A stretch of 64,000 bases of DNA, from assembly GCF_028401955.1 (NCBI RefSeq), contig NZ_JAQOTJ010000002.1, positions 1 through 64,000 on the forward strand. Reading direction: 5' to 3'. The position numbers were made by a program, and so were the translations under genes. The notes under the pieces were generated by a model, which was given only the letters and a program-made list of their open reading frames with translations, was not told where the DNA came from and ran no database searches. Shown here piece by piece: positions 9,488-17,536 of the stretch. The stretch is from Bacillus sp. BP-3. GTDB taxonomy: Bacteria; Bacillota; Bacilli; Bacillales; Bacillaceae_G. Each line of letters begins with the position of its first letter. The first letter of the stretch is position 1.

Positions 9488-10713
9488 GAGAGAATGCGTT
9501 TTTCTCCTTGGATTTCTTGAATTGGAGTGATATTTTGTGTGAATTCAAGGGTACCCATGTATTCTCCATCTTCACTCCGTATAGCGAAATATCGAATGTA
9601 TACATATTTATCTTTGAACTTAATCCAGAAATCTTCACAATCTTTATTTCCGGATTTAAAGTCTTCCAAGAGCTTTTCAACGACATGAACGCTTTTTGGA
9701 GGATGGCAGTTTTGAACTGTTCTACCGATTATCGCTTTTGTGCGAGCAAAGATTCGCTCTTTTCCATGAGAGAAGTAGCGTACAACATCATCTTGATCAA
9801 TGTACGTAATATCCACAGGCAAGTGGTTCAACATCATATCTAGTTGTTTTAAAGATAGTATACCTGTTTCTAAACGAATGAATCCTTCAGACATAGCTTG
9901 TTCTTGCACTGCTTTTCTTTCAGGTTTCCATACACTCGCAGGACCTGTTAAGCAATAGCCAATTTCATCACTTTCATGAGCGATTTTAATCCATTCATCT
10001 TCCGTAAGAGTTTGAAGAGCCATTGGAAACAAAATATTTTCCTCTTTAAAAATCATTTCAGTTACCTCACGGATGACAAAGTAAACACCGTCTAAGACCG
10101 TCTTTTTATCTCCGTTATAGTTTGTTAATGCTTGTTTCACATCTTTAATGGCGTTACGAATGACATCATCGATTCCCCACATTACTTGTGTCGGACCGTA
10201 AATTCCGTATGTTTCTAAATAGGGGAAAAGCAGATTTTCTTTACGGCTATAGTGTTTATCCACATCCAGCAACAGATTTAAATCTTCGATTAGTTTATAA
10301 ATGTTTTCTTCACTATCTTCTTTCTCGAAACGTTCGTAGTGAAGTTGAAGTTTGAAGTTAACAAGCTTATCAATTTTTTTGTTTTCAAGCTTAAATGTAT
10401 GAACTGGATGCCCAGCTTGATCTTCGGGTTTCTCAGATCGATGGATTTCTTCAATGGAACCCTTAAAAATAGCTGTATGCACCGAGCATAAACGTTGTAC
10501 CTCTTCCACTGGAATTCCTTCTTCTTCCATGAGTGCCTGTTCAAGTTTTGAAATTTCCGCGACGGTAATATTCCCAACTGCTTCTTCAAATTGGGCCTTC
10601 ACTTCTTTCACGCTTTTTCCATTATGAAGATTTTTAATAATTTCCTTTAAGATAGCCTGTCTTTCAAATTGATTCATACTTTCTTGTTCACGATTGTTAA
10701 TCATTTCGCTCAT
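9484..10713 (-). CDS. DUF438-hemerythrin-PAS protein
   Basis: A 409-residue soluble protein with three parts: an N-terminal DUF438 domain (about 10-85, 'ILKEIIKNLHNGKSVKEVK'), a hemerythrin-like HHE helical bundle (about 90-235) with metal-ligand candidates in 'HPVHTF', 'KHYSRKENLLFPYLE' and 'EEN..FPMA', and a C-terminal PAS-like domain (about 285-400, 'YFSHGKERIFARTKAIIGR'). A di-iron bundle linked to PAS suggests binding or sensing of O2 or NO, but no output domain is present. It follows the DUF1858 gene by 12 bases, so the two form an operon expressed from the Fnr-type promoter upstream. Upstream neighbours support an anaerobic role. Confidence 0.88.
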   Translation of the reverse strand: MSEMINNREQESMNQFERQAILKEIIKNLHNGKSVKEVKAQFEEAVGNITVAEISKLEQALMEEEGIPVEEVQRLCSVHTAIFKGSIEEIHRSEKPEDQAGHPVHTFKLENKKIDKLVNFKLQLHYERFEKEDSEENIYKLIEDLNLLLDVDKHYSRKENLLFPYLETYGIYGPTQVMWGIDDVIRNAIKDVKQALTNYNGDKKTVLDGVYFVIREVTEMIFKEENILFPMALQTLTEDEWIKIAHESDEIGYCLTGPASVWKPERKAVQEQAMSEGFIRLETGILSLKQLDMMLNHLPVDITYIDQDDVVRYFSHGKERIFARTKAIIGRTVQNCHPPKSVHVVEKLLEDFKSGNKDCEDFWIKFKDKYVYIRYFAIRSEDGEYMGTLEFTQNITPIQEIQGEKRILS

Positions 10714-10725
10714 AAGAATTCTCCT

Positions 10726-10953
10726 CTATTCTTTAATGTTAAATCCATTGTTTTCAAAAGTTTTTTTAACGATATCGAAAGAAATTCCCTTCATCCGGCA
10801 ACCATTTGGAATAGTCATTACTCGGCCGACTGTGTGCAGCATGCCAGGTTTCGTTATATCTTCAAAGCCTAGCTCTTTTAAGATAGGGATGATTTCAGGG
10901 TATTTGTTAGCCAAATTGCAAACGGTTTGACTAAAATCAATCATCTTTGTCAT
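10726..10953 (-). CDS. DUF1858 domain protein
   Basis: A 75-residue protein that is almost entirely a DUF1858 domain: 'VCNLANKYPEIIPILKELGF' then 'GRVMTIPNGCRMKGI'. The ATG at 10953 has GAGGTGA just upstream; an in-frame GTG at 10962 lies inside that ribosome site and is rejected. DUF1858 often sits before DUF438 or hybrid-cluster/hemerythrin proteins in anaerobes and is thought to bind a ligand or partner; the conserved Cys in 'PNGCRMKG' is notable. First gene of the operon with the hemerythrin protein. Confidence 0.85.
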   Translation of the reverse strand: MTKMIDFSQTVCNLANKYPEIIPILKELGFEDITKPGMLHTVGRVMTIPNGCRMKGISFDIVKKTFENNGFNIKE

Positions 10954-11021
10954 TACTCTCACCTCGGGAATAAGTGATATTAATTCTCAAAAACAATGTA
11001 ACATAGAGAGAATGAATAAGA

Positions 11022-11037
11022 AGTGAGGAAAATCACA
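11022..11037 (-). promoter_or_regulatory. Fnr-type operator for DUF1858 operon
   Basis: On the minus strand TGTGATTTTCCTCACT, matching TGTGA-N6-TCACA. Its centre lies 29.5 bases upstream of a possible -10 TACATT (minus strand, 10995-11000), placing it at about -41.5 from the predicted start. This is the class II activation position. Confidence 0.7.
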
Positions 11038-11095
11038 CGTAAAAGCTCGATTGTAAGGACTGATTCAAGTTTCATTTCATAATGACAATTTCATG

Positions 11096-11111
11096 CGTGA
11101 TATATCTCACA
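11096..11111 (+). promoter_or_regulatory. Fnr-type operator for radical SAM gene
   Basis: CGTGATATATCTCACA matches TGTGA-N6-TCACA. A -10 TACAAT at 11133-11138 puts the box centre at -41.5. Together with the box at 11022-11037 it makes a divergent pair of oxygen-regulated promoters. Confidence 0.75.
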
Positions 11112-11144
11112 ACATGAGTTCTTATATAACTTTACAATGAGGAT

Positions 11145-11262
11145 ATAAAGTGAAACTTTAATCAGTGGGGGCAAAACGACCGGAGATTCTAGCCGCTAGA
11201 GCTAGACTTTGTTTTTGTTGAATTTTGAGGCGGGAGTATTACTGCCCGCAAATAGCGGGGTA
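11145..11262. repeat. Dispersed repeat family A copy
   Basis: AAAGTGAAACTTTAATCAGT followed by GGGGGC, then GGCGGGAGTATTACTGCCCG and AAATAGCGGGG. It lies in the 5' leader between the Fnr-type promoter and the radical SAM gene, so it would be transcribed as leader RNA. Confidence 0.65.
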
Positions 11263-11283
11263 AATCGATAGGAGGGTTTAATT

Positions 11284-12405
11284 TTGATTAATCGTGATTT
11301 TAACAAAAATCCATTTATTGTGATATGGGAGTTAACAAGAGCATGCCAATTAAAATGTCTTCATTGTCGTGCGGAAGCTCAGTATCATCGTCATCCTCTT
11401 GAACTAACATTTGAAGAAGGTAAAAAACTAATTGATGATATATATGAAATGGATAATCCGATACTTGTTTTTACCGGCGGTGATCCATTAATGCGTCCGG
11501 ATGTATATGATATTGCGGATTATGCGATAAAAAAAGGTGTTCGAGTATCTATGACACCAAGTGCTACTTCAAACGTTACGAAAGAAACAATTCAAAAAGC
11601 AAAAGAAGTAGGGCTTGCTAGATGGGCATTTAGTCTAGATGGGCCAACAGCTGAAATACATGATCATTTTAGGGGAACAGAGGGGTCATTTGAATTAACA
11701 ATGAATGCGATTCGTTATTTGCATGAATTGGAAATTCCTATTCAAATTAATACTGTTATTTCTAATTATAATGTGAATGTACTTGAAGAGATGGCAAAAT
11801 TAGTAGAGGAATTAGAGTGTGTACTTTGGAGTGTATTTTTCTTAGTTCCAACGGGGCGCGGTAAGGAAACAGATATGATTTCACCAGCTGGGCATGAAAG
11901 AGTATTCCGGTGGCTATATCAATTAAGTAAAAAGGTTTCTTTTGATATTAAAACAACGGCTGCTCAGCACTATAGACGTGTTGTTATTCAACAAAAAATG
12001 CGAGAAAATAAAACAATAGATCAGGCTATTCAATATCAGGATGTATTGATGAATGGAATGACGGGGCAGATTGATGGACTTGGACGTGCTCCAAAAGGGG
12101 TAAATGATGGAAACGGCTTTGTGTTTATCTCTCATATTGGAGATGTGTATCCAAGTGGGTTATTACCTATCAAAGCTGGGAATGTTCGAACAACACCACT
12201 AGCTGATATTTATCGAAACTCTCCCATCTTCCAAGACTTGCGTAATCCAGACAAGTATAAAGGAAAGTGTGGGATTTGTGAGTTCCGATATGTTTGCGGA
12301 GGATCTCGTTCCAGGGCTTTTGCCATGACTGGAGATTACATGGAAAGTGAACCTTTCTGTGTATACATTCCAAAAGCATTACGAAAACAGAAACAAAACG
12401 TATAA
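11284..12405 (+). CDS. Radical SAM/SPASM protein, BA_1875-type
   Basis: A 373-residue enzyme with an N-terminal radical SAM core whose cluster motif 'CQLKCLHC' (near residue 17) binds 4Fe-4S and SAM, the 'FTGGDPL' SAM-contact motif, and a C-terminal SPASM region with 'GKCGICEFRYVCGGSRSRA' for further clusters. The whole matches the TIGR04053 group, relatives of the heme-modifying AhbC/AhbD/NirJ enzymes; the substrate is unknown. Start: ATG is replaced by TTG at 11284, preceded by GGAGGG. An Fnr-type box and -10 upstream predict expression without oxygen. Confidence 0.88.
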   Translation: MINRDFNKNPFIVIWELTRACQLKCLHCRAEAQYHRHPLELTFEEGKKLIDDIYEMDNPILVFTGGDPLMRPDVYDIADYAIKKGVRVSMTPSATSNVTKETIQKAKEVGLARWAFSLDGPTAEIHDHFRGTEGSFELTMNAIRYLHELEIPIQINTVISNYNVNVLEEMAKLVEELECVLWSVFFLVPTGRGKETDMISPAGHERVFRWLYQLSKKVSFDIKTTAAQHYRRVVIQQKMRENKTIDQAIQYQDVLMNGMTGQIDGLGRAPKGVNDGNGFVFISHIGDVYPSGLLPIKAGNVRTTPLADIYRNSPIFQDLRNPDKYKGKCGICEFRYVCGGSRSRAFAMTGDYMESEPFCVYIPKALRKQKQNV

Positions 12406-12462
12406 AAAAGACGCGATGTTTAGAATAAAGTCGCGACATTTATAAAAAAGTTGCGATGTTTT
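12406..12462. repeat. Three 20-bp tandem repeats
   Basis: Directly after the stop codon three imperfect units start at 12410, 12430 and 12450: GACGCGATGTTT, GTCGCGACATTT, GTTGCGATGTTT, each followed by an A-rich spacer. The period is exactly 20 bases, so this is a possible variable-number locus. Confidence 0.65.
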
Positions 12463-12500
12463 GCCCCTTTGGATCTGTTTATCTAAAGGGGTGTTTTTTA
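12463..12500 (+). terminator. Rho-independent terminator
   Basis: CCCCTTT / AAAGGGG stem with 14-base loop followed by a T run; ends the radical SAM transcript. Confidence 0.8.
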
Positions 12501-12824
12501 TAGTGAAAAGTAAAAAGAAGATCTGAACTGAAAGGCGGGTTAAGGAACTGTTGAGTAGCAATAAAGTTACTCTACTAAAGGGCCAGGTTGTGGAAGATGA
12601 TGATAATATTTTGTTTGAATATGAAGTATTGCACTTAAACTAATGGTGCAGGTTAATTGAAGAAGAATGGATTCTAGAAGATCGTTATTAGAGTCGATTT
12701 TTTTGCTTTGTCACTGCTTCAGATAAAAGAGCTACTATTTGAAGCATGTTGGAGCCCTATTTATAGTGATACTATTTTACGAATCGGAAAACAATGGTAA
12801 TTATTTAAGAAGGAAGGATTGCGA
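12501..12824. other. Intergenic region, possible gene scrap
   Basis: No complete gene. One frame (about 12538-12642) reads 'ELLSSNKVTLLKGQVVEDD' and continues to a stop, without a start or ribosome site, which may be the tail of a decayed gene that I cannot name. The right end must hold the cupredoxin promoter; no Fnr-type box is seen. Confidence 0.3.
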
Positions 12825-13214
12825 ATGTCTGTGAAAAAGTGGTTAACTGGATTGGTCGTTTTGCTTGCGATGATTGTGGGTGTGACAACTCCGGGCTCAC
12901 TCAGTGTATTTGCCGAATCCGGGGTGGTAACACAGCCTATTGAGTCAGTGAAAGTGATTGAGGTCGAGTTGAACGATGATTACTTTAATCCGAATGTCAT
13001 CACTATTCCGATTGGAAGAACGACAACGTTGATATTGAAAAACCAAGGTAAGAAAGAGCACACCTTCACAGTGGAAAAGCTCAGAATTGACGCCGAAGTC
13101 CAGCCGGGAAAAGAAAGAACCATTACCGTGAAACCTCAAGATCCCGGTACATATGAACTGATATGTCGGTACCATTTCCAAAAAGGAATGGATGGAAAAG
13201 TAATAGTCAAATAA
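12825..13214 (+). CDS. Secreted cupredoxin-like protein
   Basis: A 129-residue protein with a signal peptide (about 1-29, cleavage near 'SVFAES') and one cupredoxin beta sandwich. The blue-copper ligands can be placed: His in 'KKEHTF', then Cys, His and Met in 'CRYHFQKGM'. It should carry a type 1 copper and move electrons or handle copper at the outer membrane face. ATG at 12825 was chosen because AAGGAAGG lies 7 bases before it; the TTG at 12819 is too close. Base composition is somewhat richer in G+C than its neighbours. A strong terminator follows. Confidence 0.88.
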   Translation: MSVKKWLTGLVVLLAMIVGVTTPGSLSVFAESGVVTQPIESVKVIEVELNDDYFNPNVITIPIGRTTTLILKNQGKKEHTFTVEKLRIDAEVQPGKERTITVKPQDPGTYELICRYHFQKGMDGKVIVK

Positions 13215-13246
13215 CAAGCAGGGCCAATAGGGCCTTGCTTGTTTAA
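13214..13246 (+). terminator. Rho-independent terminator
   Basis: ACAAGCAGGGCC / GGCCTTGCTTGT stem followed by TTT; ends the cupredoxin gene. Confidence 0.75.
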
Positions 13247-13295
13247 TAAGCAGTTACTTAAATAAAAAGTTGTTTATTTTTTTACGAAGGGAACT

Positions 13296-13321
13296 AAAAA
13301 AGAGGGGACAGCCCTCTTTTA
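13296..13321 (-). terminator. Terminator of scdA
   Basis: AAAAGAGGG / CCCTCTTTT hairpin, with a T-rich tail when read on the minus strand, downstream of scdA. Confidence 0.55.
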
Positions 13322-13368
13322 AGTTATCCCCTACAACTACCAAGTTAAGGGTTCATCTTTTTTGTTAT

Positions 13369-14076
13369 TTAAGCTTGTGCAATTGCACGTGGAAATAGAA
13401 TATTATTTTCTAAATGAATATGCTGGAATAAATCAGCTTCAAGGGCTTCAAGTCGTTGATAGACAAGACGATAAGTACCACAAGCACCTGCTGGAGGAGT
13501 AAAGTCATTCGTAATCTCACGAAGTTCTTTAATAATATTGCCAGCGTGGTTATGCTCGTTTTCTAATTCATCTACTACTTTGCGTAATTTTGTGTAATTT
13601 TCATCGCTTGGATTTTGCTCAAATGCTAAAATTAATGGGAAATCTTCTGTTTCTTCTTTAATTAAGTGTTGCTCTAATTCAGTTTTTAATTCATGAAATA
13701 ACTTGTGAATTTGAGCTAAATGAGGTTGCCCTGCTCCGTGAACGCGTAACACTTTTGTTACGTACGGACTTAATAGTGGTAACTCTTCATTTAAATAGCG
13801 ATGATGCTTATTCACAACATAGTCAATCAATTCGCTATAAGCAGCTGTTTTCCAATCAATTTCAGATTCGTTTAATAGTTTTGTTTCATAATAAAGAGTA
13901 TTTAACTTTGTTAAAACCTCTTCTGCTGATAAATTTCTTTCGTTAATAGCATCAATAAGTGGTCTATTACCACCACAACAAAAATCGATTCTATATAATT
14001 TAAAAAGATCACTAGCCTTTGGGAATTTTGTAACGATCTCACCAATAACAGAAGTCTCAGTAAATGTATGTTCCAT
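13369..14076 (-). CDS. scdA: Iron-sulfur cluster repair di-iron protein
   Basis: A 235-residue protein of the ScdA/RIC/YtfE family, which restores Fe-S clusters damaged by nitric oxide or oxidants. Residues 1-60 form the ScdA N-terminal domain with the 'FCCGGNRPL' motif; residues 75-232 form a hemerythrin-like di-iron bundle with ligands in 'KHHRYL', 'HKLFHELK', 'EHLIKEE', 'ENEHNHAG' and 'HIHLENNILFPRA'. The length is normal for the family. It has its own promoter with an Fnr-type box, fitting induction under low oxygen or nitrosative stress together with the flavodiiron operon. Confidence 0.95.
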   Translation of the reverse strand: MEHTFTETSVIGEIVTKFPKASDLFKLYRIDFCCGGNRPLIDAINERNLSAEEVLTKLNTLYYETKLLNESEIDWKTAAYSELIDYVVNKHHRYLNEELPLLSPYVTKVLRVHGAGQPHLAQIHKLFHELKTELEQHLIKEETEDFPLILAFEQNPSDENYTKLRKVVDELENEHNHAGNIIKELREITNDFTPPAGACGTYRLVYQRLEALEADLFQHIHLENNILFPRAIAQA

Positions 14077-14143
14077 ATGAATGCCTCCATAAAGTTTAAC
14101 TTTAGTATCTGGATTAAGAATATCAATAATTTTGAACCCACGT

Positions 14144-14159
14144 GGTGATATACATCACT
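14144..14159 (-). promoter_or_regulatory. Fnr-type operator for scdA
   Basis: Minus strand AGTGATGTATATCACC. A possible -10 TATTCT (minus strand, 14117-14122) gives the same -41.5 geometry as the other boxes in the island. Confidence 0.65.
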
Positions 14160-14208
14160 TGTAATGTGTTAAGTTCATCACTGTTTTTTTATAAATAATT
14201 CATTACTC

Positions 14209-16086
14209 TCATTTATGTTTCACTCGATCTGTTTCTTCGCTACGTTTCGCACTATTCCATTTCGACATGTCACCGACTAGGTATCCGGTAATACGGCGGA
14301 TTCTTTCAATATGATGTTCATCTTCATTCCCGCAGCTTGGGCATTCATTCGCAATCACTCCATTATAGCCACAGCATTTACAGCGATCTACCGGGTGATT
14401 AATCGAGCCGTATCCAACTCCATATTGCGCCATTGCCTGTACAATTTGCTTTAATGCTTTTTGATTATGAACAGCTGCTCCGTCCAATTCGATATATGTA
14501 ATATGACCGCCGTTACAAAGCGCATGAAACGGTCCTTCTAAACGAACTTTATCAAGCGCTAGAATAGGGTAATAAACCGGGATGTGGAATGAATTTGTGT
14601 AATAGTTATGATTTGTTACACCACTAATTGTTCCAAATTCAGCTCGATCTTTTTTTATAAACTTTCCTGATAATCCTTCTGCAGGGGTTGCGACTAATGA
14701 AAAATTCAACTGATATTCTTCCGTTGCTTGATCCATCTTGCTTCTCATAAAGGCAACAATTTCATTCCCAAGATTCCACGAATTTTGATTTTCTCCATGA
14801 TGTTTTCCGGTTAAAGCAACTAAGCATTCAGCAAGTCCGATAAAACCAATACTTAACGTACCTTGTTTCAAAATTTCAACAACAGAATCTTCTGGTTGAA
14901 GTTTTTCACCACCGCGCCATACTCCTTGAGAATATAAAAAGTGAAAATCCCTTGCCTTTTTTGTAGATTGGTAAGCAAATCGTTCTAATAGCTGGAGAAT
15001 GCCGAGATCTACATAATGATTCAATGATTCAAAAAATACTTCTTTTGAGTCGCTTATTAATGCTAGTTTTACTAAGTTAATAGATGTAAATGATAAATTC
15101 CCTCTTCCAATGGCTGTTTCTTCTCCATGAATATTAGCCATAACACGGGTACGACAGCCCATATAGCACACTTCACTTTCAGGGCGACCATCATAATGCA
15201 TCGCATTAAATGGTGCATCTAAAAATGAAAAATTAGGGAACAATCGTTTGGCTGTCGTTTCTAATGCTAATTCAAACAAATCATAATTCGGATCATTTTC
15301 TTCAAAATTGACACCTTTTTTTAATTTAAAGATTTGAATTGGAAAGATTGGTGTTTCTCCTTTTCCTAATCCAGCTTGAGTCGCTCGCAATAATTGTCTA
15401 ATTAGCAATCTTCCTTCTTTTGATGTATCCGTTCCGTAGTTAATCGAAATAAATGGTACTTGTCCACCACCGCGGCTATGCATGCTATTTGAATTATGAA
15501 TAAAAGCTTCACACGCCTGATACGTATCGTTTTCTGTTTCTTTCCATGCAAATTCTTCTACCTGTTTTGCTGTTAATGGATATGTCGCCAAACGTTTTTT
15601 ATTTCTTTCATACGTTTTTTTCACATAAGGTGCTAAATCTATATCAAACATTGCAAATGATTGCCCACCGTGCTGCATATTTTGATTTGCCTGAAAAATA
15701 ATAGAAGAAAGAGCCAACGCACTTTTAATATCTTGTGGCTGTCGCATATGTCCATGACCTGTATGAAATCCTTTTTCCAGTATTTGTGCTAGTGGAATTT
15801 GTGAGCACGTTGTTGTACCTGTTGCGTAAAAATCTAAATCGTGTGGATATAAAATATTTTGATCAATTGCTTTTTTTACCTGTTCAGAAAGTAAATGTTC
15901 TACCGCATAATATTTTGCGCTCTCAGATGCAAATGTTCCCATCATTCCCATTGGAGATCGGCCATCAACATTTGCATTTTCTTGCATTAAGTCTTGATCG
16001 TTATCCTGTACAATCGTGTTAAATGTTGTCCATAAATTATCCCATGACTGTTTTGTTATTCTACTTGATGGATTCATTCCATCCAC
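14209..16086 (-). CDS. nrdD: Anaerobic ribonucleoside-triphosphate reductase
   Basis: A 625-residue class III ribonucleotide reductase, which makes deoxynucleotides without oxygen using a glycyl radical. The C terminus has the radical loop 'RRITGYLVGD' with Gly601, preceded by a zinc site of four Cys in 'CKCCGYNG' and 'CPSCG'. The body includes 'NMQHGGQSF' and 'CYMGCRTR'. The family usually has an N-terminal ATP-cone of about 90 residues; here the protein starts near the catalytic domain, so that cone is short or absent. No activase gene (nrdG) lies beside it in this window. Tandem NrdR boxes precede it. Confidence 0.95.
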   Translation of the reverse strand: MDGMNPSSRITKQSWDNLWTTFNTIVQDNDQDLMQENANVDGRSPMGMMGTFASESAKYYAVEHLLSEQVKKAIDQNILYPHDLDFYATGTTTCSQIPLAQILEKGFHTGHGHMRQPQDIKSALALSSIIFQANQNMQHGGQSFAMFDIDLAPYVKKTYERNKKRLATYPLTAKQVEEFAWKETENDTYQACEAFIHNSNSMHSRGGGQVPFISINYGTDTSKEGRLLIRQLLRATQAGLGKGETPIFPIQIFKLKKGVNFEENDPNYDLFELALETTAKRLFPNFSFLDAPFNAMHYDGRPESEVCYMGCRTRVMANIHGEETAIGRGNLSFTSINLVKLALISDSKEVFFESLNHYVDLGILQLLERFAYQSTKKARDFHFLYSQGVWRGGEKLQPEDSVVEILKQGTLSIGFIGLAECLVALTGKHHGENQNSWNLGNEIVAFMRSKMDQATEEYQLNFSLVATPAEGLSGKFIKKDRAEFGTISGVTNHNYYTNSFHIPVYYPILALDKVRLEGPFHALCNGGHITYIELDGAAVHNQKALKQIVQAMAQYGVGYGSINHPVDRCKCCGYNGVIANECPSCGNEDEHHIERIRRITGYLVGDMSKWNSAKRSEETDRVKHK

Positions 16087-16091
16087 CCCTT

Positions 16092-16140
16092 ATCTATATA
16101 TAGTGTTAGTTTTGATAAAATGATACTTCATATAGTGTTT
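16092..16140 (-). promoter_or_regulatory. Tandem NrdR boxes
   Basis: On the minus strand AACACTATATATAGAT (16092-16107) contains the NrdR core CTATATATAG exactly, and AAACACTATATGAAGT (16125-16140) matches 8 of 10 core positions. The two are 32-33 bases apart, about three helix turns, the usual spacing for NrdR repressor sites. Repression when dATP/ATP is high is inferred. Confidence 0.8.
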
Positions 16141-16249
16141 TTTCGCAAGGACATCAAAAAAACTAATATAAAATTAATATATACGGTAGTTACAAGTATT
16201 TTTTGAGGATATAGCTTTAGAGTTTAATAAACTTATCCAACTATTCTCA

Positions 16250-16340
16250 GGCAGTAATATTCCCACCTCAAACTTCGGTGAAGGCAAAGAAGCGAGGTGG
16301 GGGAAGAAAAAAATTCACTGATAAAAGTGTCACTTTATAA
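16250..16340. repeat. Dispersed repeat family A copy
   Basis: GGCAGTAATATTCCCACCTC, then an inverted GAGGTGGGGG, ending AGTGTCACTTTAT. It is close in layout to the copy at 9421-9487. Confidence 0.6.
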
Positions 16341-16365
16341 AATAAAAGATATAAAATCATAATGC

Positions 16366-16381
16366 AGTGATTTCACTCACA
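16366..16381. promoter_or_regulatory. Fnr-type box between nrdD and ywiC
   Basis: AGTGATTTCACTCACA matches GTGA-N6-TCAC. In the plus direction a TATCCT at 16403-16408 has the island's standard spacing (for ywiC); in the minus direction TATTTT at 16339-16344 has it too (for nrdD). It may serve either or both genes. Confidence 0.6.
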
Positions 16382-16425
16382 GTATCCTTCCTCAATATAG
16401 TTTATCCTTAATAAAAAGCTTACTC

Positions 16426-16481
16426 CTAGTAATACCCCCGCCTCAAAATGAAGAGAAAGTAAAAAAGTTAGGAGGGGGTAG
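16426..16481. repeat. Dispersed repeat family A copy
   Basis: AGTAATACCCCCGCCTC ... GGAGGGGGT inverted repeat, a shorter relative of the neighbouring copy 80 bases upstream. Confidence 0.55.
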
Positions 16482-16659
16482 TTCAATCTATATAAATATT
16501 GTTCTCAAGTTCTTTGGTTCATTCAGTAGCAAAGTATGTTAAAAAACTATTGGAAATATCACTTTTACAAAATTTTATAGGGTTAATGGCATGAATTCTT
16601 TTGTAGGTATCGGTATATGACATTGTTGATAAAAAACTTTGGGTAAGGGTGTTGGAAGA

Positions 16660-17382
16660 ATGAAGTTAATTATTCCAAAGCAGCATGGGGCATGGGGAAT
16701 GCTGCTTATTCCATTTGCATTGGGTGTTTTAATTGGTAAAGGGACATGGTATCACATACCTCTCTTTTTGGCATGGTTGTTTGTGTACTTAGCTACGTAT
16801 CCTTTATTAATGTACGTAAAACAACCGCGAAAGAAGTATTATTTACATTCTTTCTTTCTTTATTTTAGTGTGGCTTGTGTGTGTGCGATCATTGCTCTTA
16901 TATATGAATGGCGTATTGTGTTCTTTTCCATTATTATGCTCCCATGTTTTTTTGTAAATATTTACTTTTCTCGCCAAAAAAACGAACGAGCTTTACTAAA
17001 TGACATGTGTGCGATTATTTTGTTTTGTATAGGGGGAATCATTAGTTATTATTTCACAATGAAAACAGTTGATGAAAAGATATGGGTTGTTGCAACTATA
17101 TCATTTTTATATTTTATGGGAAGTACGTTTTATGTGAAGACAATGATTCGTGAGAAAAAGAATCCAACGTATCGCTTAGTTTCATGGGGGTATCATTCTT
17201 TACTTGTAATTGCGACTTTCATTGTATCACCGTGGTTTACCATTGCCTTTATACCAAGTTTGATACGATCTATATTACTTTATGGTAGAAATATTTCGAT
17301 TCTACAAGTGGGTATTTTAGAGAGTATCAATTCTATTTACTTTTTTGTTTCAGTAGTATTGTTAGCCAGAGCATTACTGTAA
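16660..17382 (+). CDS. YwiC-like integral membrane protein
   Basis: A 240-residue protein with about eight hydrophobic segments. The opening 'MKLIIPKQHGAWGMLLIPF' is the signature of the YwiC-like family. In Bacillus subtilis ywiC lies next to fnr and narK, so its place in this anaerobic island fits a conserved link to anaerobic respiration, though its biochemical role is unknown. I prefer ATG at 16660 (AAGGGTG about 10 bases upstream) to TTG at 16639, because the family starts at 'MKLIIPKQHGAWG'. The stop codon lies inside a perfect palindrome at 17374-17397. Confidence 0.88.
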   Translation: MKLIIPKQHGAWGMLLIPFALGVLIGKGTWYHIPLFLAWLFVYLATYPLLMYVKQPRKKYYLHSFFLYFSVACVCAIIALIYEWRIVFFSIIMLPCFFVNIYFSRQKNERALLNDMCAIILFCIGGIISYYFTMKTVDEKIWVVATISFLYFMGSTFYVKTMIREKKNPTYRLVSWGYHSLLVIATFIVSPWFTIAFIPSLIRSILLYGRNISILQVGILESINSIYFFVSVVLLARALL

Positions 17383-17397
17383 TAATTATTACAGTAA
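17374..17397. promoter_or_regulatory. 24-bp perfect palindrome over ywiC stop
   Basis: TTACTGTAATAA followed directly by its mirror TTATTACAGTAA. There is no T tail, so it is a weak terminator candidate; it may instead bind a dimeric regulator upstream of the methyltransferase gene or protect the RNA end. Confidence 0.45.
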
Positions 17398-17536
17398 GTT
17401 TGTGAGTGTTTAGTAATATCTTGATAAGGAAACTGACTCAAATAGTTTGTTTACATTTCATATATATAATCCTGCTATTTGCGGGTAGTAATTGATTATG
17501 ATTTGAATACTAAATCCTGAAAGGACTGTATAAATA

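Noticed and set aside
12538-12642. Short open frame with 'KVTLLKGQVVEDDD'
   Set aside because: There is no start codon with ribosome site and no family match; left as a possible gene scrap.
17401-17420. Fnr-type box before the methyltransferase
   Set aside because: TGTGAGTGTTTAGTAA has only one half-site and no matching -10 spacing.
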